Below, in pieces: positions 4,887-10,747 of a stretch of 11,904 nt of DNA. The DNA comes from CAZOWW01 sp964583765 (lineage in GTDB: Bacteria; Actinomycetota; Actinomycetes; Actinomycetales; Kineosporiaceae). The DNA is taken from contig CAZOWW010000155.1 in assembly GCA_964583765.1 (NCBI GenBank), positions 1-11,904 of the forward strand, given 5' to 3'. The number at the start of each line of letters is the position of its first letter. The stretch's first letter is position 1. The notes under the pieces were generated by a model that was not told where the DNA came from, made no database searches, and was given only the letters and a program-made list of their open reading frames with translations. A program made the position numbers and the translations under genes.

Positions 4887-5603
4887 GTGGCCGAGCTGGT
4901 CCCGGCGTCCGGGCGACGGTTGCTCGGCCTGGCGGGACCACCCGGGGCAGGCAAGTCCACCCTCGCCGAGTCGCTGGTGCGGGATCTGCCCGCCGGTGTC
5001 GCGGTCGTTGTGCCCCTGGACGGCTTCCACCTGGCCCAGGCGGAGCTGGTGCGGCTGGGACGGGCCGAGCGCAAGGGAGCTCCGGACACCTTCGACGTGG
5101 CCGGATTCGTCGCCCTGCTGCAGCGCATCCGGGCGGCCGGGATCGGCTGCGCCGGTGTCCGCTGCGCCGGCACCGACGAGGCGAACCCCAGCGCAGCGGA
5201 CACCGAGAACGGGAACACCGATGCCGCGGGCACCCCTGCCCGGGACGTTCCGCTCCCGGGGCCCGAGGACGCCAGGGTGGTCTACGCGCCGGCGTTCCGC
5301 CGCGAGTGGGAGGAACCCGTGGCCGGGGCGATCCCGGTCGGCCCGGGACATCGGCTCGTCGTCGTGGAGGGCAACTACCTGCTGCTCGACGGTCCCTGGG
5401 CGCCGGTGCGCACCCTGCTGGACGAGTGCTGGTACCTCGACCTGGACGACGAGGAGCGGGTGCGGCGGTTGGTCGCCCGCCACGAGCACTTCGGTCGGGA
5501 ACCGCAGGAGGCGCGGGCCTGGGTGATGCGCAGCGACGAGGCCAACGCCCGGCAGGTCACGGCCGCGCGGGGGCGTGCCGATCGCGTGCTCCGGCTGGGC
5601 TGA
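4887..5603 (+). CDS. P-loop nucleoside/nucleotide kinase-like protein (uridine/pantothenate kinase fold)
   Basis: From GTG 4887 this is 238 residues. Walker A GPPGAGKST (17-25) is followed by VVPLDGFHL (D45, H48), RKGAPDTFD (62-70), VVYAPAFRREWEEP (131-144), VVVEGNYLLLD (158-168), LDLDDEERVRRLVARH (184-199) and MRSDEANA (214-221). This is the arrangement of the actinobacterial nucleoside/nucleotide kinase family related to uridine kinase, phosphoribulokinase and PanK. The true substrate is unknown. Residues about 85-128 are a Cys/Gly/Asp-rich insertion absent from the usual 205-220-residue form as I recall it; its DNA holds a 15-bp inverted repeat. The start is uncertain. The frame is open back through the phoH gene, 4887 is the only standard start after the phoH stop, and helix-like residues before it (LAETLAR) look homologous. 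A CTG overlapping the phoH stop (CTGA, 4689) sits 8 nt after GGAGGGG. Confidence 0.85.
   Translation: MAELVPASGRRLLGLAGPPGAGKSTLAESLVRDLPAGVAVVVPLDGFHLAQAELVRLGRAERKGAPDTFDVAGFVALLQRIRAAGIGCAGVRCAGTDEANPSAADTENGNTDAAGTPARDVPLPGPEDARVVYAPAFRREWEEPVAGAIPVGPGHRLVVVEGNYLLLDGPWAPVRTLLDECWYLDLDDEERVRRLVARHEHFGREPQEARAWVMRSDEANARQVTAARGRADRVLRLG
5153..5205. repeat. 15-bp perfect inverted repeat inside the kinase insertion
   Basis: CGGTGTCCGCTGCGC (5153-5167) and its exact reverse complement (5191-5205) enclose a 23-bp loop. Both arms fall in the part of the kinase gene (about codons 89-107) that encodes the extra segment. A direct repeat GCTGCGCCGG (5147-5156 with one mismatch-free core, and 5161-5170) partly overlaps the left arm. 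This looks like inserted or duplicated palindromic DNA retained in frame. Confidence 0.75.
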
Positions 5604-5668
5604 TCCGGCTCGGCGCCGGGACGAGGCGGCCTGGGCGCCGGTGATCCTCTCCGGGGCCGAGGCGCCCT

Positions 5669-5687
5669 CACCGTGATCGGGACGGTG
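5669..5687 (-). terminator. Possible terminator of the hyc-like operon
   Basis: CACCGT (5669-5674), a 7-nt loop and ACGGTG (5682-5687) form a hairpin starting 4 nt beyond the small-subunit stop on the minus strand. Other GC palindromes (CGGCGCCG near 5611-5618, and GGGCGCC/GGCGCCC at 5633-5639/5661-5667) fill the 88-bp gap between the convergent kinase and operon. No T-run is present. Confidence 0.35.
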
Positions 5688-5691
5688 GTCC

Positions 5692-6150
5692 TCAGCGGGT
5701 GGAGTCCACCAACCGGAGCAGGGCCTCGGCGATCTCCTGGGGTGCCGGTGGGCAGCCCGGGATGCGCAGGTCCACCGGGAGCACGTCCTCCACCGGTCCG
5801 AGCACCTCGCCCGGCGTCCCCAGCACCCCGTTGCCGAGGGCGCAGTCCCCGAGGGCGGCGACCCGGCGGGGCAACGGCATGGCCTGATAGGCGGTGAGCA
5901 GGGGTACCCGCATACGGCTCGTCACCGCGCCGCTGACCAGCAACACGTCGGCATGCCGGGGCGAGGCGACCACCCCGAGGCCGAACCGGGACAGGTCGCA
6001 GTACGGACCCGCCACCAGGGTCAACTCGTGCTCGCACGCGTTGCAGGAGCCGGCGTCCACGTGCCGCACGGCCAGGCTCCGACCACGGTCGGGGGCGGGG
6101 AGTGCCACCTGGCGGCGCAGGGTTCTCAGGTCACGCAGCAGGGTGAGCAT
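5692..6150 (-). CDS. NuoB/HycG-type [4Fe-4S] small subunit of a hydrogenase-like complex
   Basis: A 152-residue NuoB-family protein, the same size class as Rv0082. The proximal [4Fe-4S] ligands are all present: C36 and C39 in DAGSCNACEHEL, C103 in LGDCALGNG and C133 in RIPGCPPAP; C51 is extra. In group 4 hydrogenases and complex I this subunit passes electrons between the iron-sulfur chain and the catalytic large subunit or quinone, on the cytoplasmic side of the membrane. GSCNACE resembles the hydrogenase form (GSCNGC) more than the CC motif of complex I NuoB. Its ATG shares an A with the TGA of the large subunit (TGATG), so the two are translationally coupled and probably made one to one. 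It is the last gene of the operon, whereas in M. tuberculosis the equivalent gene is first. Confidence 0.92.
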   Translation of the reverse strand: MLTLLRDLRTLRRQVALPAPDRGRSLAVRHVDAGSCNACEHELTLVAGPYCDLSRFGLGVVASPRHADVLLVSGAVTSRMRVPLLTAYQAMPLPRRVAALGDCALGNGVLGTPGEVLGPVEDVLPVDLRIPGCPPAPQEIAEALLRLVDSTR

Positions 6151-7733
6151 CAGCGGTCCGCACAGGCGTAGCAGAGCTCGAAGCTCTTGTTGATCAGGGG
6201 GAAGTCCGGCATCAGGGCACCACCGGCGGTGAAGGCCACCGAGGGCCAGTTGGCGTAGGAACCGGTGCGCAGCCGCAGCCGGGCGATCCGGGTGCCGTCC
6301 CGTTCGACGACGCAGCTGGTGGCCCCTCGAGGGCTCTCCACCCGGCCCACGCCCACCGGGCGGGACCTGCCCCCTGCCTCGGCGACGGCCGGGAGCACCG
6401 GCCGGTCCAGGAGACGGTCGAGGATCTCCAGGGACTGCCCGAGTTCGAGGGACCGTTGTTCCAGGCGCGCGCGCACGTCGCCGTCCGGGTGCTCGGGCAG
6501 CACCGGCCGGAAGTCCTCGTAGGTCAGGCGGGGGCTGACGGCCCGCACGTCCTCGGCCGACCCCGCGCTGCGGCCCGCCGGTCCGACGGTGCCCAGCAAC
6601 CGCACGTCCTCCGGGCGCAGGACGCCGACGCCGGGCAGGCGGTCCTGGAAGGAGGCGTTGAACAGCAGTTCCCGCCAGGAGCGGCGGGCCTCGACGCCGA
6701 TCGCGGCGAGCTCTGCGCGCACCGTGCGTACCCGGTCGTGGGACAGGCGCAGGTCGCTTCCGCCCACCCGCACCGCCCCGAACAGGAAACGGTGCCCGGT
6801 CACCGCGGCGTTCACCCGGCGTGCGCGCTCGGTGAGGCCGGCGAAGCGCGTGTTCCCGGTGGCCAGGCCCACCCCCGCGCAGACCGCGGCGATGTCGTTG
6901 AGGTGGCTCCAGAACCGTTCGAGCTCGAGCAGGATCGTGCGGGTGCGGGCGAGCTCCGGCACCGCGACGAGACCGCAGGCCTCCTCGCAGGCGTGGGCGT
7001 AGGCCACCGCATTGCTCACGGCGCAGGCTCCGCAGGCCCGGGCGGCGTACCGCAGGCCCTCGTCCAGACCCAGCCCCTCGGCCGCCTGCTCGAGCCCCCG
7101 GTGCTTGTAGAAGAGCCGGGCGTCCAGGTGCAGGATGCGGTCACCGACGACGTGGAACCGGAAGTGTCCCGACTCGATCACCCCGGCGTGGATCGGCCCC
7201 ACCGCCACCTGGTGTGCGTCCGGACCGTGCACCGGGACCTCCCAGCCCAGCGGCTCCCGGTGGTCGAGCAGGGGCCGGAGCGGATCGTGTCCGTCGAAGC
7301 GGATGCCGAACCGGTCGTGGGCCTCCCGTTCGTCCCAGCCGGCGGCGGGGACGAGATCGACCACGGAGGGGACCCGATCGCCGTCCGCCGGGGCGTCGAC
7401 GAGGCAGGTCGTTCCGTCGGGTCCGGCGAGCAGGGCCCGCACCGCCTGCCGTGCCGGGGCCACGTGCAGCCCGGCGAAGGTCCAGCCGTCCGCGAGGAGG
7501 TCCGCGACCCGGGACCGGTACCCCTGGCTGCTGCTCCGGGCCTCCACGCCTGCCCAGGAATCCACGCCTGCCCAGGAAGCGGTGGTCGCGCCGGCGGTGG
7601 TGCCCACGACAGAGGTGCGGACGACGCCGGGTGCCTGGGCGACGCCGGGACCGGTGACGATCAAGGTGCGGGCGACCGGGCGCTGGGCGGACGCGGAGGA
7701 GGTGTCGGCGGGACCGACCGTCTCGAGGGTCAC
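6150..7733 (-). CDS. hycE: HycE-like large subunit: NuoC-NuoD fusion with atypical NiFe motifs
   Basis: 527 residues from GTG 7733, which overlaps the hycQ stop as GTGA and follows AAGGGA; a longer in-frame ATG at 7781 would overlap hycQ by 52 bp. Residues 1-75 are low-complexity with a tandem SWAGVD/SWAGVE. Residues about 84-155 are a NuoC domain (EREAHDRFGIRFDGHDPLR). The rest is the NuoD/hydrogenase domain: GPIHAGVIESGHFRF (179-193), LFYKHRGLE (207-215), RACGACAVSN (232-241), VESPRG (465-470), SYANWPS (492-498) and SFELCYACADR (517-527). Both cysteine pairs (C234/C237, C521/C524) that ligate Ni-Fe in hydrogenases are kept. The His after the first pair is Asn241, and the Asp-Pro before the second pair is Glu-Leu. 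The protein ends at the Arg where HycE-type precursors are cut. Hydrogenase activity is possible but unproven. Confidence 0.93.
   Translation of the reverse strand: MTLETVGPADTSSASAQRPVARTLIVTGPGVAQAPGVVRTSVVGTTAGATTASWAGVDSWAGVEARSSSQGYRSRVADLLADGWTFAGLHVAPARQAVRALLAGPDGTTCLVDAPADGDRVPSVVDLVPAAGWDEREAHDRFGIRFDGHDPLRPLLDHREPLGWEVPVHGPDAHQVAVGPIHAGVIESGHFRFHVVGDRILHLDARLFYKHRGLEQAAEGLGLDEGLRYAARACGACAVSNAVAYAHACEEACGLVAVPELARTRTILLELERFWSHLNDIAAVCAGVGLATGNTRFAGLTERARRVNAAVTGHRFLFGAVRVGGSDLRLSHDRVRTVRAELAAIGVEARRSWRELLFNASFQDRLPGVGVLRPEDVRLLGTVGPAGRSAGSAEDVRAVSPRLTYEDFRPVLPEHPDGDVRARLEQRSLELGQSLEILDRLLDRPVLPAVAEAGGRSRPVGVGRVESPRGATSCVVERDGTRIARLRLRTGSYANWPSVAFTAGGALMPDFPLINKSFELCYACADR
7543..7578. 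repeat. Perfect 18-bp tandem duplication inside hycE
   Basis: TCCACGCCTGCCCAGGAA occurs at 7543-7560 and again at 7561-7578 with no gap. On the coding strand it adds six codons in frame and yields SWAGVD-SWAGVE in the unstructured N-terminal linker before the NuoC domain. Identical copies suggest a recent slip or a length-variable site. Confidence 0.85.
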
Positions 7734-9226
7734 GAAAGTCCCTTTCCCAGGGCGTGGACGAGTGCGCTGCCGGGAAGCCACGCGGCGACCCCGGCGAGGG
7801 CGAGCAGGGCGGTGAGGGAACCGGTGGCGAGGACGCCGACCCCGCGCATGCCCGGCAGTCGCGGACGGTCCGGCGGGTTCAGGCGTTCCGGCGGGGTGGG
7901 ACCGGACTCGCCGAGGACGGTCTCGAGCAGGGACCGGACCATGCAGACGAACGCGAGGGCGAGGGCCGCGGTGGCCGCGATCGCCACGGGCGCCCGTCCG
8001 GCCTGGAAGCCCCCGGCGATGATCAGGAGCTCGCTCACGAACAACGGGGACGGCGGTAGCCCGGCCAGGCTGCCCAGGGCCAGGGCGAGCACGGCCGCCA
8101 GCCCGGGGCGACTGCGGGCCAGCCCGCTCACCGGGGTGCGGGCGGTGCCGCGGTCATGGGCGAGCAGCGGGGTCACCGCGCAGAAGCCGAGGGTTTTGGC
8201 CACGGCGTGCCCGACGATGTGCACGACCACTCCGGCCAGGGCGAGCGGGGTGGCGAAGGCGAGGCCCAGGGCGATGACGCCCATGTGCTCCAGGCTGGAG
8301 TAGGCCAGCAGGCGCTTCCAGGGCAGCGACCGGGCCAGGAACGGAACGGCGACCGCCACCGAGGTGAGCCCGAAGATCACGAGCACGGTGCGGGCGGTGT
8401 GCACCCCCACGGCCGGGGTCAGTCCCTGCTCGCACCGCCAGGCGACGAGCAGCACCGTGGGCAGCAGGGCTGCGGAGAGCAGAGCGGAGACCGGGGCCGG
8501 GGCCTCGGAGTGCGCGTCCGGCAGCCAGTTGTGCACCGGCGCCCAGCCGATCTTGGCGGCCAGGCCGACCAGCACCAGCAGGTAGGCGACCAGCGCGGTG
8601 TCCTTTCCCCCGGCGTAGTGGGTCAGGGCCTGCCAGTCCAGGGCACCGATGCCCCCGCCCGGCACGCCGGCGGCCAGCACCACGATGCCGAGCAGGGCGA
8701 TGCCCAACCCCGCGGTGGTGAGCACGAGGTACTTCCACCCGGCTTCGAGCGCGGTCGGCCGGCCGCTGAAGCCCACGAGCAGCGCGGACGCCGCGGTGGT
8801 CGCCTCCACGAGCAGCCAGGCCCCGCCGAGGTTGCCGACGAGGGGCACCGCGAGCAGCACCGCCCAGAAGGCGTGGAGGACGGCGAAGTAGGAGCGTTCC
8901 CGCCACCGCCCCTTCGTGCTCCCCGGAGAGCGTCCAGTCATGCCGTCCAGATAGGCCGGGGAGACCAGCACACTGACCAGCCCGACGAAGGCGATCACCG
9001 CGAGGAGCAGGCCTCCGGCCGCGTCGAGCACCAGCCAGCGGCCCACCTGCGGGTGGGCCGGGTCGGCCAGGACGGTCCCGGCGAGCAGTGCCGCCGAGCC
9101 GCCCGTGAGCAGGGCCCCGGTCCGGGCACCGGCCCGCACCCATCCGCGGGGCAGGACACCGCAGAACACGCCGGTGAGCGCGGGTGCGGCGAGGGTGACC
9201 AGGGCGAGGACATCGCGTTCAGTCAC
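7730..9226 (-). CDS. hycQ: HycQ/HyfF-like NuoL/M/N antiporter-type membrane subunit
   Basis: 498 residues, mostly transmembrane helices, close to Rv0086 HycQ (488). Proton-channel residues expected of the NuoL/M/N family are visible: E141 in WLLVEATTAASALL (TM5-type Glu), K165, K225 in KIGWAPVHNWLPDAHSEAP (TM7 signature), H336 and H340 with K344 in HIVGHAVAKTLGF, and SSLEHMG (310-316). A cytoplasmic or linker stretch at about 437-460 is Pro/Arg-rich. By family knowledge it is a proton- or cation-translocating membrane-arm subunit of a group 4 hydrogenase-like complex. The start is GTG 9226 with GAGGAG 6 nt upstream, overlapping the end of hycP by 8 nt; the stop overlaps hycE as GTGA. Confidence 0.93.
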   Translation of the reverse strand: MTERDVLALVTLAAPALTGVFCGVLPRGWVRAGARTGALLTGGSAALLAGTVLADPAHPQVGRWLVLDAAGGLLLAVIAFVGLVSVLVSPAYLDGMTGRSPGSTKGRWRERSYFAVLHAFWAVLLAVPLVGNLGGAWLLVEATTAASALLVGFSGRPTALEAGWKYLVLTTAGLGIALLGIVVLAAGVPGGGIGALDWQALTHYAGGKDTALVAYLLVLVGLAAKIGWAPVHNWLPDAHSEAPAPVSALLSAALLPTVLLVAWRCEQGLTPAVGVHTARTVLVIFGLTSVAVAVPFLARSLPWKRLLAYSSLEHMGVIALGLAFATPLALAGVVVHIVGHAVAKTLGFCAVTPLLAHDRGTARTPVSGLARSRPGLAAVLALALGSLAGLPPSPLFVSELLIIAGGFQAGRAPVAIAATAALALAFVCMVRSLLETVLGESGPTPPERLNPPDRPRLPGMRGVGVLATGSLTALLALAGVAAWLPGSALVHALGKGLS

Positions 9227-9827
9227 GGAGACTCCTCAGGGCACGCGTGTCGCCGGCGCCGAAGGCGGCGAAGATCCTGGTGTGGAAGGCCCCGGCGACC
9301 AGCGCGATGAGCACGAGGTCCAGGGCGACGCCGGTCTCGACGAGCGCGGAGCTGCCGGGCAGTTCCAGGGCGGCGAGGGCGAGCCCGTTCTCGATCATGA
9401 TCACGCCGAGCACCTGGAACACGGTGGCCCGGTGCGTCGTGGCCAGGACCAGCCCGAAGGCCACCAGGGCCAGCACGGCCTGCTCCGCACCGCGCGAGCG
9501 CAGTCCCATGGCGGGCACCAGCCACACCAGCGTCACCGCGAGCCCCGCGGCCAGCGCCGCGCGGGTCAGTGGTGGCACGCCCGCACGGACCGGGCGCGGG
9601 TCGCGGGTGCGGGTGACGAGCACGGAGAGGAAGGCGGCCAGGGCGAGGGCGCGGGCGGCGAGGGCCGAGGCGGCGAGCGCGTCGCGGGCGTCCAGTCCCT
9701 GGCGTGCCGACAGGCCGACGAGCAGGAGTGCCTGCGCGGTGACCAGCGCGACCGCCAGCAGCCGCCGCTGCACGGTGACCACGGCCAGGCCCAGGCAGAC
9801 CAGGGCGGCGGCCAGGGGCCCGCTCAT
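9219..9827 (-). CDS. hycP: HycP/HyfE-like NuoK-type membrane subunit
   Basis: 202 residues with about six hydrophobic segments; Rv0085 HycP is about 220. The hallmark of HyfE/HycP proteins is clear: ATVFQVLGVIMIENGLALA (134-152) with Glu146, the counterpart of the buried NuoK glutamate, preceded by THR. The family packs between the NuoH-like and antiporter-like subunits. The start ATG 9827 overlaps the hycD stop as ATGA. The same frame is open further upstream, but that part is the antisense-free shadow of hycD and has no start of its own worth using. A charged tail (TRALRSLRD) ends in the 8-nt overlap with hycQ. Confidence 0.9.
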   Translation of the reverse strand: MSGPLAAALVCLGLAVVTVQRRLLAVALVTAQALLLVGLSARQGLDARDALAASALAARALALAAFLSVLVTRTRDPRPVRAGVPPLTRAALAAGLAVTLVWLVPAMGLRSRGAEQAVLALVAFGLVLATTHRATVFQVLGVIMIENGLALAALELPGSSALVETGVALDLVLIALVAGAFHTRIFAAFGAGDTRALRSLRD

Positions 9828-10747
9828 GCGACACCCGCCAGCCTGGCCGCGATACCCAGCAGCGCCAGCCCTGCGCCGGCCGCGAGCAATCGCGGGACCA
9901 GCAGCAGCCGCATCTTGGCGAAGAGCGTCTCGACGACGGCGAGCGCCACGCAGCTGAGCACCAGCACCGGCGGCAGCGCCGCGAGTTGGGCCCAGAACCC
10001 GCGCGGGTGGGGCAGGAAGACCTCTGCGGCCAGGGTGAGGACGACCCAGTGCCGGGCGGCGGCCGCCCACTGCAGATAGGCCAGGTCGCGGCCCGCGTAC
10101 TCCAGGAGCGGACCCTCATGGATCATGGTGAGTTCCAGGTGGGTGTCGGGATTGTCGACCGGCTGTCGTCCGGTCTCGGCGACGACGACCACGGCGAAGG
10201 CCACCGTGCCGAGGGCGAGCAGGGGATGCGTCCAGGCGTGGCCGCCCGCGGTCGCGGCGACCATGGCGGACAGGTCCGTGCCCCCGCTCGTCAGGGCCGC
10301 GGTGACCAGGGCCAGGGCCAGGGTGCCCTCGACGAAGACGGAGATCATGAGGTCGCGGCCGGCGCCCATGAGGGCGAAGCCGTTGGCGGTGTCCCAGGCC
10401 GCGGCGGCCGCGGCGAACCGGGCCAGGGCGAGCAGTCCGGCCAGGGCCAGGGCGTCGTGGCCGATCCCCCAACCGGGGGAGCAGGCGCTCACCGGCACGA
10501 GCAGGACGGCGGTGGCCAGGGACGCGGCGACCACGGCCGGCGCACAGCGGTACAGGACGGTCGTGCCCTCGACGTCCACGGCGCTCCGGTGCCACAGCCG
10601 GCGCAGCTCGCGCAGGGGTTGCAGCGGGCTCGGGCCGCGCCGGCCCTGCAGTCGGGCCTTGAGGTGCTGGACGAGGCCCGGCAGCAGCGGGGCCAGGACG
10701 AGGCCGGTCAGTTGCACGCCGCCCGCGGCGAGGGTCTGGGCGGTCAT
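9824..10747 (-). CDS. hycD: HycD/HyfC-like NuoH-type membrane subunit
   Basis: 307 residues, against about 316 for Rv0084 HycD. Diagnostic segments are LQGRRGPSPLQPLREL (33-48), the cytoplasmic loop near the quinone or hydrogenase interface; GAGRDLMIS (128-136); the second acidic loop around E191 (AETGRQPVDNP) with H203, E205 and E211 (HLELTMIHEGP); and KMRLLLVPRLL (278-288) before the last helix. The hydrogenase-type RQPVDNP...HLELTMIHE wording separates it from true complex I NuoH. It anchors the catalytic arm to the membrane and couples electron transfer to ion movement in related complexes. Its ATG (10747) overlaps the upstream stop as ATGA, and its own stop overlaps hycP the same way. 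Confidence 0.94.
   Translation of the reverse strand: MTAQTLAAGGVQLTGLVLAPLLPGLVQHLKARLQGRRGPSPLQPLRELRRLWHRSAVDVEGTTVLYRCAPAVVAASLATAVLLVPVSACSPGWGIGHDALALAGLLALARFAAAAAAWDTANGFALMGAGRDLMISVFVEGTLALALVTAALTSGGTDLSAMVAATAGGHAWTHPLLALGTVAFAVVVVAETGRQPVDNPDTHLELTMIHEGPLLEYAGRDLAYLQWAAAARHWVVLTLAAEVFLPHPRGFWAQLAALPPVLVLSCVALAVVETLFAKMRLLLVPRLLAAGAGLALLGIAARLAGVA

Noticed and set aside
5153..5205. A CRISPR repeat or insertion-sequence end
   Set aside because: There is a single inverted repeat with no spacer array, no transposase and no flanking target duplication visible.
6456..9310. Long plus-strand open frames (6456-8303 and 8156-9310) opposite hycE and hycQ
   Set aside because: The compositions (Gly, Arg, Ala, Gln, His) are typical reverse-complement shadows of membrane-protein genes. 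They have no motifs and no start signals.
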